Below, piece after piece: positions 23,689-32,623 of a DNA stretch of 64,000 nucleotides. Under the pieces are notes generated by a model. The model saw only the letters and a list, made by a program, of their open reading frames with translations, made no database searches and was not told where the DNA came from. Source of the stretch: an uncultured Bacteroidia bacterium (GTDB lineage: Bacteria; Bacteroidota; Bacteroidia; Bacteroidales; F082); contig CADCGK010000012.1 of assembly GCA_902800965.1 (NCBI GenBank), positions 91,820 to 155,819 of the forward strand, in the 5' to 3' direction. Made by a program: the position numbers and the translations under genes. Positions within the stretch are counted from its first letter, which is position 1; every line of letters begins with the position of its first letter.

Positions 23689-26600
23689 ATGAAAAGGAGA
23701 TTTACAATCCTTACTGCAGCCTTCGCGCTGCTCGCAATTCTCGCTATCCCGATGGGGATGAGGGGACAAACCACCAAAACTTACAAACTTACGATTGATG
23801 CTAGTGATTTTAATACCACCAGCTATGCCGCAAACAACAACGAAAAGACATCTGACGCTGTCAATATCTCAGACGCTACCGACACTTACGAAGTTTCATG
23901 GACTTCTAATCAGGTGATGAAGAACGGCAACAACATGCAATGGCAAAAAAGCAATGGTTATATTTATAATTCAACCGATTTAGGTACTATCACTAATGTT
24001 ACCGTCACTAGTTCTGCTGGTACATTTACCACCTATTACGGTACTACCGCCCAACCTTCTTCAGGTACAACAGTTGGCGGAGGTTTTTTCCAAACCAAAG
24101 TTGGAACCGCTACTGGTACAACTTCCAAGTTGGAAGTGACATTTGAAATCACTGAAGGCGGTTCACAACCCGTGGCTACCACCCTCACCATCGATGATTC
24201 CGACATCTCCAACACTGATGTTTACACAGGCACAGCAGCCGGCTCTTTGAGCGCAACAGTAAAAGAAAACACCAACAATACAGTCATTAGCGGAGCTGCT
24301 GTTACTTGGTCTTCTAGTAATACTAATATTGCAACTATTGATAACAGTGGTGCAGTGACATTAGTTGCAGCTGGCACCACTACTATCACAGCGAGTTATG
24401 CTGGTGAAAGCGGAATTTATGGTTCATCATCAGCAACCTACGAACTTACAGTAACAAGTAGTGAACCTTACGTACAGCCTACCACCATCGAAATCACTCC
24501 AAATTATGAATTCTGGGGCAAAGATGGCCAATTTAGCGGAGATACTTATAGCGAATTGGAAGGAAGCAAGGATAATGTAACATTGAATTGGACTAAAGGA
24601 AGCGGTTCAACGTATGCAAATTCAACTGCCATGCGTTTCTATAAGGACAACAATTTGACCTTCACTGCTCCAGAAGGTTATGAGATTATAAGCATCGCGC
24701 TTACGGTTTCAGGTTCCTATAGTGATCTGACATTCTCTCCGACGGGATATGATAATACGACAACAACATGGACGGGCTCTTCACAAACTGTTACCATGTC
24801 GCGTCCTTCAAATGCATCAAGTTATGCGACTATCAGCAAGTTTATCATTACTCTAGGCTTACCTTCAACCGATCCTTCCATCACTGCCAATGGTGTGACT
24901 ATCCCTTACGATGCCACTTCAGGCTCGTTCAACTACACCATCAACAATCCTGTGCAGGGAGGCTATTTAACCGTTGATGAAAACGAGAGTTGGATTAGCG
25001 ATCCAATGGCTGATAACGGCGTGGTAATCTTCAATACCGAAACTAACCCCAACACCGTATCCCGCGAAGGCATTATTAGGATGAGATACCTTTATGATGG
25101 CGAGATATTGACCCACAATGTTACCATCACGCAAACTGCCGCTCCTGTAATTTATAGTTCAATCCCTGCATTGTTTGAAGCCGCTACTAATACCGAGACA
25201 AGTGTTTTGGTTACCTTCAACAACTGGGTGGTTTCTGGCGTTTCCACCAATGGAAATAACGTGTTTGTCACGGATAACAATGGCAACGGCTTCGTTATCT
25301 ATGGCACAGACATGAACAACGACTATGCTGTAGGTGATATCCTTTCTGGTACTGCCGTTTCTTGCACCTTGAAGAAATATAATGGCTTTGCCGAGCTTAT
25401 CAATTTGAATGCAGAAGATCTTACCATCACCTCAGGTGGCACTGTCTCGACTGCCAATGTCGCCATGGCTGACCTTGCTGGTGTCAATACCGGCGCTTTG
25501 GTTCATTACGAAGGACTGATTTGCAGCGTGAACAACAACAAGTATTATCTTACCGATGGTACCACCACTCTTCAGGTTTACAATGCAATCTACGCTTTTG
25601 AAGCTCTTGAAGATGGCGAAACCTACAACATCACGGGTGTGTACCAACAATACAACAACACCAAGGAGATTCTTCCTCGCAGCGCTGCTGACATTGAGGA
25701 AGTGGTCGTCGTCGAGCCTTCCGTCACCGTCACCCCCAACACGATCAGTGCTCCCTTTGCTGGTGCAGAAGGCACCTTGGCTCTGACCTATGAAAACATC
25801 GAAGAGTTCATCAGCTTCGATTACTATTTCTGCGATGCCAATGGCAACCAACTCGAAGATACTGATCCTGATTATCCTGGCGACTGGATTTATGCTGAAA
25901 TCAATGATGAAAATGATGCATACACACTCTCTTACATCATCGATGCCAACGACGGCGCAGCCCGCACGGCTTACATGAAGGTTTATACTTTTGATGATAA
26001 TTTGGAAGAAGTTTATGCCATCGTCACTGTCAACCAAGCTCAATATGTGGTTGATTATGCCACTCTGCCGTTTGAATACGATGGTAATGGTACTGGTGAC
26101 CTGCCCAATGGTTTCACGGTTTCAGGTTTGGGAACCTACAATTCTTCACCTGCCATGAAGTTTGACGGCACTGGAGACTATGCCATCTTGAAATTCAACG
26201 AGCGTCCCGGCACCTTGACCTTTGACATTAAGGGTAACGCCTTCAGCGGTAGTACTTTCACTGTGCAGATTTCAGAAGATGGTGTGACCTATACAGATTT
26301 GGAGACTTACACTGAGCTTGGTGATACTCAACATGAATCATTCGACAACTTGGGCGAAAACGTCCGCTACATCAAGTGGGTTTATACTTATAAATCCTCT
26401 GGCAATGTCGCTTTGGGCAATATCGTTCTTGCTGAATACGTAGCTCCTGTTCTTGTAGCTTCCATTACTGTTAATCCTGATGAAGTCAACGAGGATGCCG
26501 AAGAACACGACGGCACTTTGGCTCTCACATACGAAAACCTGACCATCACCGATATGGATGATTTCGACATCCAATATTGCGATGCTGAAGGTGAAGAAAC

Positions 26601-28383
26601 TACTCAACCAGACTGGATTGAGGTTCTGGTGGCCGAACAAGACCCTGAAATTGGTGAAGGCTATGTGGTTTCTTACTATATGGTGGAAAACGAAGGTCCT
26701 GATGCCCGCACGGCTTACTTCAAGGTTTACGCTATGGATGACGAGACCAACTTGGTCTATTCCAACCTCGTCACCATCAGCCAAGCCGCTCCTGTGGCCC
26801 CTGTCACAGGTGACAAGTACGTCAAAGTGACCTCTACAGCTGATCTTACCAGTGGTCAATACCTCATTGTTTATGAAGAAGGGTCTGTAGCTTTTGACGG
26901 TAGTTTGGAGACTCTGGATGCAGCTAGCAATACAATCGAAGTGATCCTTAACGATGACGAAATTGATATTACTAGTGAAACCGCTGCCGCGGAATTTACA
27001 ATTGATATTACTGCAGGTACAATCAAGAGTGCAAGCGGATACTATATCGGCCAAACTTCGGATGCAAACGGATTGGCTTCAAGCACTACAACTGCATATA
27101 CAAACACAATTTCGTTCGACGAAGATGGTAATGCAAATATTGTTTCGGGAGGTGCTTATTTGCGCTACAATATTGCCAGCAATCAAACACGTTTCCGTTA
27201 CTACAAGAGCTCGTCATACACGAACCAAAAGGCCATCCAACTCTACAAGAAGGTTGAAAATACTCCTGCTGAGTACACCCTCGCCATCGAAGGCTATGGC
27301 AACAGTGACGGCGGCTACTACCTCATCGCTTCGCCTGTCACCGTGGATCCTTCAACCGTTGGCATGACCACTGGTGAATACGACCTTTATTCCTTCAACC
27401 AAGCAGAAGACGATGAATGGCGCAACTACAAAGCAGGCGCTTTCACCAACCTCGAGCCTGGCAAGGGCTACCTCTACGCCCATAAGACTGGCGGTGAATT
27501 CACACTCACTGGCACAGCTTACACTGGCGATGGCACTATCGAACTGGTTTATGACGACGCCGCTATCGACTTCAAAGGCTGGAACCTCGTGGGTAACCCC
27601 TGGGGCGAGAAAGCCTATCCCAACCACGCTTTCTACACCATGGCAGAGGGTGGTGCTGATATCGATGTCACACCTAATGTGGCTGGCACCGAAGTCGCTG
27701 CTATGACGGGTATCTTTGTGGTTGCCGAAAGTGAAAACGAAACCGTGACTTTCAGCAAAACAGCTACTGGCAAGAGTGCCAACCTCGCCCTGAACATTAC
27801 CAACAGCAGCAAGCTTGTTGACCGTGCCATCGTCCGCTTCGGTGAAGGCCGTCAGCTGCCTAAGTTCCAACTCCGCGACAACAGCACCAAGATCTATTTC
27901 GAACAAAGCAACAAGGACTACGCCATCGTCAACGCTGAAGAAATCGGTGAAATGCCTGTCAGCTTCAAAGCTGAAAAGAACGGCACCTACACCTTCAGCG
28001 TCAACACCGAAAACGTTGAGATGGAGTACCTCCACCTCATCGACAACATGACCGGCGCCGACATCGACCTGATTGCCAACCCGAGCTACAGCTTCGAGGC
28101 TAAGGTCACCGACTACGCCAGCCGCTTCCGCCTCGTGTTCAGCGCCAACAGCAGCGTCAACGAGCAGAACGCCAACAACTTCGCCTTCTTCAATGGTAAC
28201 GATTGGACCATCAACAACGAAGGTGAAGCCACCCTGCAAGTTGTCGATATGACCGGCCGCGTGCTCAGCACCGAGACCGTCAACGGCAACGCCACCACCA
28301 AGGTCAACGCCGCCACCGGAGTCTATATGCTCCGCCTCATCAACGGCAACAACATCAAGACCCAGAAGGTTGTGGTGAAGTAA
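23689..28383 (+). CDS. Large T9SS-exported multidomain surface protein, 1564 aa
   Basis: Signal peptide (1-27), then two related beta-sandwich modules (about 30-160 and 265-395). Between them lies a bacterial Ig-like Big_2 domain (about 165-255, WSSSNTNIATIDNSGAVTLV). A BACON-like domain follows (about 398-485), then an OB-fold-like region (about 485-675, VFVTDNNGNGFVIYG), and two further BACON-like copies near 680-790 and 925-1037 that share TLALTYEN and ARTAYxKVY. A C-terminal beta region ends in a type A sorting domain (LQVVDMTGRVLSTE ... YMLRLINGNNIKTQKVVVK). No catalytic motif was seen; adhesion or glycan binding is an inference from BACON and Ig-like content. It is followed by a strong hairpin terminator. 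Confidence 0.85.
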   Translation: MKRRFTILTAAFALLAILAIPMGMRGQTTKTYKLTIDASDFNTTSYAANNNEKTSDAVNISDATDTYEVSWTSNQVMKNGNNMQWQKSNGYIYNSTDLGTITNVTVTSSAGTFTTYYGTTAQPSSGTTVGGGFFQTKVGTATGTTSKLEVTFEITEGGSQPVATTLTIDDSDISNTDVYTGTAAGSLSATVKENTNNTVISGAAVTWSSSNTNIATIDNSGAVTLVAAGTTTITASYAGESGIYGSSSATYELTVTSSEPYVQPTTIEITPNYEFWGKDGQFSGDTYSELEGSKDNVTLNWTKGSGSTYANSTAMRFYKDNNLTFTAPEGYEIISIALTVSGSYSDLTFSPTGYDNTTTTWTGSSQTVTMSRPSNASSYATISKFIITLGLPSTDPSITANGVTIPYDATSGSFNYTINNPVQGGYLTVDENESWISDPMADNGVVIFNTETNPNTVSREGIIRMRYLYDGEILTHNVTITQTAAPVIYSSIPALFEAATNTETSVLVTFNNWVVSGVSTNGNNVFVTDNNGNGFVIYGTDMNNDYAVGDILSGTAVSCTLKKYNGFAELINLNAEDLTITSGGTVSTANVAMADLAGVNTGALVHYEGLICSVNNNKYYLTDGTTTLQVYNAIYAFEALEDGETYNITGVYQQYNNTKEILPRSAADIEEVVVVEPSVTVTPNTISAPFAGAEGTLALTYENIEEFISFDYYFCDANGNQLEDTDPDYPGDWIYAEINDENDAYTLSYIIDANDGAARTAYMKVYTFDDNLEEVYAIVTVNQAQYVVDYATLPFEYDGNGTGDLPNGFTVSGLGTYNSSPAMKFDGTGDYAILKFNERPGTLTFDIKGNAFSGSTFTVQISEDGVTYTDLETYTELGDTQHESFDNLGENVRYIKWVYTYKSSGNVALGNIVLAEYVAPVLVASITVNPDEVNEDAEEHDGTLALTYENLTITDMDDFDIQYCDAEGEETTQPDWIEVLVAEQDPEIGEGYVVSYYMVENEGPDARTAYFKVYAMDDETNLVYSNLVTISQAAPVAPVTGDKYVKVTSTADLTSGQYLIVYEEGSVAFDGSLETLDAASNTIEVILNDDEIDITSETAAAEFTIDITAGTIKSASGYYIGQTSDANGLASSTTTAYTNTISFDEDGNANIVSGGAYLRYNIASNQTRFRYYKSSSYTNQKAIQLYKKVENTPAEYTLAIEGYGNSDGGYYLIASPVTVDPSTVGMTTGEYDLYSFNQAEDDEWRNYKAGAFTNLEPGKGYLYAHKTGGEFTLTGTAYTGDGTIELVYDDAAIDFKGWNLVGNPWGEKAYPNHAFYTMAEGGADIDVTPNVAGTEVAAMTGIFVVAESENETVTFSKTATGKSANLALNITNSSKLVDRAIVRFGEGRQLPKFQLRDNSTKIYFEQSNKDYAIVNAEEIGEMPVSFKAEKNGTYTFSVNTENVEMEYLHLIDNMTGADIDLIANPSYSFEAKVTDYASRFRLVFSANSSVNEQNANNFAFFNGNDWTINNEGEATLQVVDMTGRVLSTETVNGNATTKVNAATGVYMLRLINGNNIKTQKVVVK

Positions 28384-28415
28384 GAAGACAGAAGTCGTAA
28401 GACGAAAGTCAGAAG

Positions 28416-28452
28416 AAAAACCGGTATCGCGATTGCGGTACCGGTTTTTTTT
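28416..28452 (+). terminator. Rho-independent terminator of the 1564-aa protein gene
   Basis: AAAAACCGGTA (28416-28426) pairs with TACCGGTTTTT beginning at 28439, with an inner CGC/GCG pairing around a GATT loop, followed by a run of T. The geometry is classic. Confidence 0.85.
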
Positions 28453-28512
28453 GTCATGGGGATCCCTAAGGTACGATAGCCTCATGGGAAGCCTCGAGGG
28501 AACGACAGCCGT

Positions 28513-28682
28513 CATTGCGAGGAGCGAAGCTGTGCGGAGCGACGTGGCAATCCATAAAACACGACAAGTGGATTGCTTCGTCGTTCCTCCTCGCAATGAC
28601 GAGAACGGTCATTTCCACCTCACCATGACGTACCGGTCAAGGCTTCGTCGCAATGACGTATCAGTCAAGCCTCTCTCGTAAT
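28513..28682. repeat. Palindromic repeat, full copy plus degenerate right-arm copies
   Basis: The full copy runs from GTCATTGCGAGGAGCGAAGC to CTCCTCGCAATGACG (about 28513-28600). Two or three decayed right-arm copies follow, each with a GGTCA spacer and ending CAATGACG or TAATGAC. Bases 28384-28756 otherwise hold only the terminator and the promoter of the GIY-YIG remnant. Confidence 0.8.
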
Positions 28683-28729
28683 GACTGAAACAACGTTTAA
28701 CAAAACAACGTACATATATTAATAATTAC

Positions 28730-28738
28730 TATATTTGC
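28730..28738 (+). promoter_or_regulatory. -7 box of the GIY-YIG remnant
   Basis: TATATTTGC, 18 bases before the ATG at 28757. Confidence 0.5.
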
Positions 28739-28756
28739 AAAAAATATGATTTATAT

Positions 28757-29062
28757 ATGTATAAAACAAGCTACGTCTATATTCTATTCAGCAAGCCAAA
28801 CGGAACACTTTATACTGGTGTTACGTCAAATCTAAAAGAGAGGATTATAGAACACAAGATGAAAAAACACCCGATGTCATTCACTGCTAATTACGAAGTT
28901 ACTAAACTGGGCTACTTCGAAGAATTCACATCACAGCGAGGAGTGGAGCAAGGTGGCAATCCATTATTGACGAGTGTGGATTGCTTCGCTACGCTCGCAA
29001 TGACGAGAACAACAGCCGTCTTGAATAGCCTCGGGGTGCGACAGCCATCAGAGGATCCCTAG
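28757..29062 (+). pseudogene. GIY-YIG endonuclease-domain protein truncated by a palindromic repeat
   Basis: The first 60 or so residues are a small UPF0213-like GIY-YIG protein: SYVYILFSKPNGTLYTGVTS, LKERIIEHKMK and LGYFEEF. Family members continue with a Glu-containing helix and a KKWKR-type basic end. Here the frame instead runs into repeat DNA (RGVEQGGNPLL, VDCFATLAMT) and then into a 28-bp tandem repeat, stopping at 29062. The catalytic GIY-YIG and Arg are retained, but the helix with the metal-binding Glu is lost, so nuclease activity is unlikely. Confidence 0.8.
28936..29005. repeat. Palindromic repeat copy interrupting the GIY-YIG gene
   Basis: A degenerate left arm (AGCGAGGAGTGGAGCAAGG, GCAATCCA) and a good right arm (GTGGATTGCTTCGCTACGCT then CGCAATGACG). 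It is translated in frame by the remnant. Confidence 0.8.
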
Positions 29063-29134
29063 GGTGCGACAGCCGTCAGAGGATCCCAAGGGTGCGACAG
29101 CCGTCAGAGGATCCCAAGGGTGCGACAGCCGTCA
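29034..29134. repeat. 28-bp tandem repeat, three full units and one partial
   Basis: Units start at 29034, 29062, 29090 and 29118. Each begins GGGTGCGACAGCCGTCAGAG and ends GATCCCAA, with two or three differences among them. The fourth is cut short where its GTCA becomes the first bases of the next palindromic repeat. The units are contiguous without spacers. Confidence 0.9.
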
Positions 29135-29279
29135 TTGCGAGGAGCGGAGCCTAGCGGAGCGACGCGGCAATCCACAAGACACGACAACAGTGGATTGCTT
29201 CGCTACGCTCGCAATGACGTACTGGTCATTCCTACCTCGCAATGACGTACCGGTCATTCCTACCTCGCAATGACGTACC
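29132..29279. repeat. Palindromic repeat, full copy plus two extra right arms
   Basis: The full copy is 29132-29220. Two further right-arm units with the spacer TACCGGTCATTCCTACCTCG and ending CAATGACG follow to 29279. The yraN start codon is 28 bases beyond. Confidence 0.85.
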
Positions 29280-29306
29280 CTACCCGTATGACAAAAAACA
29301 ATAACT

Positions 29307-29666
29307 ATGAATAACAACCAAGACTTCGGAAAACTCGGCGAAGACCTCGCCGTCAACTATCTAATCAATAAAGGCTACCAGATCCTCGAACGCAACTGGC
29401 GGTCAGGACATAAAGAAATCGACATCATCGCGCTGGACGGCGACACCCTCGTGGCCGTCGAGGTAAAGACCCGCAAATCCAACACCTACGGCGAACCTGA
29501 TATCGCCGTGGGCGCCATGAAACAACAGATGCTTATCTGGGCCGCCGACGCCTACGTACGGTATAAAAACCTGGATGTGGAGGTACGGTTCGATATCGTC
29601 TCCATCGTGATCACCGACACGGGAGAGCATATCGAACACATCGAGGACGCTTTTATCGTTACCTGA
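29307..29666 (+). CDS. YraN/UPF0102 family nuclease-fold protein
   Basis: The 119-residue protein has the compact restriction-endonuclease-like core of UPF0102: FGKLGEDLAVNYLINKGY, NWRSGHKEIDIIALD and LVAVEVKTRKSN. This gives the Glu-Asp-(Glu-x-Lys) constellation. The family is widespread and its cellular role is not settled. It is flanked on both sides by palindromic repeats, which likely explains the lack of an obvious promoter close by. Confidence 0.9.
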   Translation: MNNNQDFGKLGEDLAVNYLINKGYQILERNWRSGHKEIDIIALDGDTLVAVEVKTRKSNTYGEPDIAVGAMKQQMLIWAADAYVRYKNLDVEVRFDIVSIVITDTGEHIEHIEDAFIVT

Positions 29667-29691
29667 CGATAGCCCAGTGGGGCTATAGCCG

Positions 29692-29782
29692 TCATTGCGA
29701 GGAGCGGAGCCTAGCGGAGCGACGTGGCAATCCATAAGACTCGACAAATGGATTGCTTCGTCGTTCCTCCTCGCAATGACGT
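29692..29782. repeat. Palindromic repeat, full copy, between yraN and metG
   Basis: CGTCATTGCGAGGAGCGGAG to CTCCTCGCAATGACG, with inner arms GGCAATCCAT and ATGGATTGC. It lies between convergent genes. Confidence 0.85.
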
Positions 29783-29833
29783 ACCGGTCATTCCTCCTCG
29801 TACCGGTCAAACATCATTCACAATAACGAAAGA

Positions 29834-31894
29834 TTACCCTACGGAACAACCTGGTGCCACTAAGTCACTTGGGGTGAGCAGCACGAGACGGCCGTCCTTG
29901 TCCTCGGCGGAGAGGATCATGCCCTCGCTGACCACACCCTTGAGCTTGCGCGGCTCGAAGTTGGCGATGAAGCAGACCTGTTTGCCCACCAGCTTCTCAG
30001 GTTCGGTGTAGTACTTGGCGATGCCGCTCACGATGGTGCGCTTGTTCATGCCATCGTCGATGAGGAACTGCAACAGCTTGTCGGCCTTAGGCACCTTCTG
30101 GCATTCCAGGATGGTGCCCACACGGACATCCACCTTCATGTAGTCGTCGAAGCTCACTGTCTGCTTCACCTCGGCAGGCTTCCAAGCGTTCAGCTGGTTG
30201 GCCTTCTTGATTTCGTCGAGACGCTTCAGCTGCGCCTCCACCACGCTGTCCTCGACCTTTTCGAAGAGCAGCTCCAGCTGGTTGATAACGTGGCCTTCAG
30301 GAAGCAGAACGGTGTTCTCAGCATCGTTCCAGCCATTGACCTTTAAACCGATCATCTGCTGCAACTTATGCGCGCTGAAAGGCAGGAAAGGCTCGCTCAG
30401 GATGGCCAGATGGGCCACGATCTGCAGGGAGACGGCCATCACGGTCTTCACCCGATCAGGGTCGGTCTTGATCTGCTTCCAAGGCTCGTTGTCGGTGAGG
30501 TATTTGTTGCCCAGGCGGGCAAGGTTCATCAGCTCGGCGAGGCCTTCACGGAACTTGTAGTTCTCGATGAGGCGACCGATCTTCTCGGGATAGGCGTTCA
30601 TCTCGTCGATGGCGGCCTTGTCGGTATCGTTGAGGTTGCCCAAGGCAGGCACGGCACCTTCGTAGTATTTGTGGGTCAGCACCAGCGTACGGTTGACGAA
30701 GTTGCCGAAAATGGCCAGCAACTCGTTGTTGTTGCGGTCCTGGTAGTCCTTCCAGGTGAAGTTGTTGTCCTTGGTCTCGGGTGCGTTGGCGGTGAGCACA
30801 TAGCGCAGCACGTCCTGTTTGCCCGGGAATTCCTGGAGGTACTCGTGCAGCCAGATGGCCCAGTTGCGTGAGGTCGAGATCTTGTCGTTCTCAAGGTTGA
30901 GGAACTCGTTGGCGGGCACGTTTTCGGGGACGATGTAGTCGCCGTAGGCCTTCAGCATGCAGGGGAAGATGATGCAGTGGAACACGATGTTGTCCTTGCC
31001 GATGAAATGCACCAGCTTGGTCTCGGGGTCTTTCCACCACTTCTCCCAGTCCTCACCGCGTTGTTCGCAGATCTCCTTGGTGTTGGAGATATAGCCGATA
31101 GGGGCGTCGAACCACACATACAGCACCTTACCATCGGCACCTTCGATCGGGACGGGGACGCCCCAGTCGAGGTCGCGGGTGACGGCACGGGGCTGCAAGC
31201 CACCGTCGAGCCAGCTCTTCACCTGGCCATAGACGTTGACTTTCCACTCCTTGTGACCTTCGAGGATCCACTCGCGAAGCCAAGGCTCGTATTGGTCAAG
31301 GGGCAAGTACCAGTGCTTGGTCGGCTTCTTCACCAAGGCCGCGCCGCTAAGCTGCGAGTGCGGGTTGATGAGCTCATCGGGGCTGAGGGAGCTGCCGCAT
31401 TTCTCACATTGGTCGCCGTAGGCGCCTTCGGCACCGCATTTCGGGCAGGTGCCAACGATATATCTGTCGGAAAGGAACTTCTGGCGTTCAGGATCGAAGT
31501 ATTGCTCCGTCTCCTTCTCGATGAACTTCCCTTCGTCGTAAAGCTTCTTGAAGAACTCTTGGGCCGTGGCACGGTGCATCTTCGAAGAGGTACGGGAATA
31601 GATATCATAGCTGATGCCCAGCTCCTCGAACGACTTCTTGATGATGGCATGGTAACGGTCCACGATATCCTGTGGCGTGCAGCCTTCCTTTTCGGCCTTG
31701 ATGGTGATCGGCACGCCGTGCTCGTCGGAACCACCGACAAACAGCACTTCCTCGCCACGCATTCGCAGATAACGGACGTAGGTGTCGGCAGGGATATAGA
31801 CGCCGGCAAGATGACCGATGTGGACAGGGCCGTTGGCGTATGGCAAGGCCGTGGTTACCGTGTAACGCTTGAAGTGTTTGTTCGTTGATTCCAT
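29834..31894 (-). CDS. metG: Methionine--tRNA ligase
   Basis: Class I synthetase charging tRNA-Met. The HIGH motif is in [14 protein letters not shown]. The zinc knuckles are [18 protein letters not shown]. The KMSKS loop appears as [12 protein letters not shown], the form usual in Bacteroidetes. The C-terminal 110 residues are an EMAPII-like tRNA-binding domain ([20 protein letters not shown]). The start at 31894 is preferred ([19 protein letters not shown]) because the nine extra upstream residues are non-conserved and reach close to the -7 box. 686 residues. Confidence 0.96.
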   Translation of the reverse strand: MESTNKHFKRYTVTTALPYANGPVHIGHLAGVYIPADTYVRYLRMRGEEVLFVGGSDEHGVPITIKAEKEGCTPQDIVDRYHAIIKKSFEELGISYDIYSRTSSKMHRATAQEFFKKLYDEGKFIEKETEQYFDPERQKFLSDRYIVGTCPKCGAEGAYGDQCEKCGSSLSPDELINPHSQLSGAALVKKPTKHWYLPLDQYEPWLREWILEGHKEWKVNVYGQVKSWLDGGLQPRAVTRDLDWGVPVPIEGADGKVLYVWFDAPIGYISNTKEICEQRGEDWEKWWKDPETKLVHFIGKDNIVFHCIIFPCMLKAYGDYIVPENVPANEFLNLENDKISTSRNWAIWLHEYLQEFPGKQDVLRYVLTANAPETKDNNFTWKDYQDRNNNELLAIFGNFVNRTLVLTHKYYEGAVPALGNLNDTDKAAIDEMNAYPEKIGRLIENYKFREGLAELMNLARLGNKYLTDNEPWKQIKTDPDRVKTVMAVSLQIVAHLAILSEPFLPFSAHKLQQMIGLKVNGWNDAENTVLLPEGHVINQLELLFEKVEDSVVEAQLKRLDEIKKANQLNAWKPAEVKQTVSFDDYMKVDVRVGTILECQKVPKADKLLQFLIDDGMNKRTIVSGIAKYYTEPEKLVGKQVCFIANFEPRKLKGVVSEGMILSAEDKDGRLVLLTPSDLVAPGCSVG

Positions 31895-31917
31895 AGTGAT
31901 GTTATTTTGAAAAACGT

Positions 31918-31926
31918 GCAAAGATA
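31918..31926 (-). promoter_or_regulatory. -7 box of metG
   Basis: TATCTTTGC on the minus strand, 23 bases before the chosen ATG. Divergent from the DUF937 promoter 40 bases away. Confidence 0.6.
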
Positions 31927-31966
31927 AAAAAATATCAGTTTTTTAGGTCTTTTTTCAATTAAAGGT

Positions 31967-31975
31967 TATCTTTGC
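31967..31975 (+). promoter_or_regulatory. -7 box of the DUF937-trkA-trkH run
   Basis: TATCTTTGC. The 42-base leader (31976-32017) is made of AACTGA-type units spaced 7-8 bases apart, resembling the TAACTGC array at the end of the same gene. Confidence 0.6.
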
Positions 31976-32017
31976 AACTGAACAACTGATTAACTGAACA
32001 ACTTAAAAACTCACACT

Positions 32018-32566
32018 ATGGATCTCAATAGCATTTTAGGTGCCTTGACAGCCGGTAGCGCTGTCAGCGACATGGGCAGACAATTCAACATGAACAGCAA
32101 CCAGGTGAATTCCGTGATCACGAGTGCTTTGCCGACCCTCATCGGGGCCATGCAGAAGAACACCGCAACCGAAAGCGGCGCATCGTCATTGGCTGGTGCC
32201 TTGGCAAGCCACCTCGGCGACGGCATCAACCTGAGCAGTGCCAGCCTGACCGACGGCAGCAAGATCCTGGGGCACATCCTGGGCAGCAACTCCAATAACT
32301 TCATCACGGCCTTGGCTCAAAAGAATGGTGTAAGCACCAACCAGGCAGGCGGCATCCTTTCCGCCATCCTTCCTATGCTCCTTGGTCTTATCGGTAAAGG
32401 CCAGAAGAGCACCAACACTGGTGTTGGCGGCTTGGGCGGCTTACTCGGCGGCCTCCTCGGTGGTGGCAGCATCGGCGGCAGCCTGGGCGGCAACGCTGGT
32501 GGTGGCCTGTTGGGCGACAAGAACAAAAACGGCATCCCCGACATCATCGAAGGCTTCATGAAGTAA
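32018..32566 (+). CDS. DUF937 domain protein
   Basis: A 182-residue protein. The N-terminal 125 residues are helical and match DUF937 (ILGALTAGSAVSDMGRQFNM, NSVITSALPTLIGAMQKN, GVSTNQAGGILSAILPMLL). A Gly-Leu-rich linker (GGLGGLLGGLLGGG) follows, then a short acidic tail, DKNKNGIPDIIEGF, that resembles a calcium-binding loop. No signal peptide. Function unknown. The stop codon TAA is the first three bases of a TAACTGC heptad array. Confidence 0.85.
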   Translation: MDLNSILGALTAGSAVSDMGRQFNMNSNQVNSVITSALPTLIGAMQKNTATESGASSLAGALASHLGDGINLSSASLTDGSKILGHILGSNSNNFITALAQKNGVSTNQAGGILSAILPMLLGLIGKGQKSTNTGVGGLGGLLGGLLGGGSIGGSLGGNAGGGLLGDKNKNGIPDIIEGFMK

Positions 32567-32612
32567 CTGCTAACTGCTAATTGCTAACTGCTAACTGCTA
32601 ACTGATTAACTG
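32564..32612. repeat. TAACTGC heptad array starting at the DUF937 stop codon
   Basis: Five or more TAACTGC or TAATTGC units begin with the stop codon itself. They are followed by diverged units (TAACTGAT, TAACTGCC) reaching almost to trkA. Stop triplets fall in all three frames. Confidence 0.85.
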
Positions 32613-32623
32613 CCAACTGAAAA

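Noticed and set aside
27352..28596. A 414-codon minus-strand frame opposite the large T9SS protein
   Set aside because: It begins in palindromic repeat DNA, crosses the terminator and mirrors the sorting domain.
29034..29134. Possible CRISPR array
   Set aside because: The 28-bp units are contiguous with no spacers and there are no cas genes in the window.
28433..29273. Short plus-strand frames reading CFVVPPRND or CFATLAMT
   Set aside because: These are translations of the palindromic and 28-bp repeats, not genes. The GIY-YIG remnant alone has real coding sequence.
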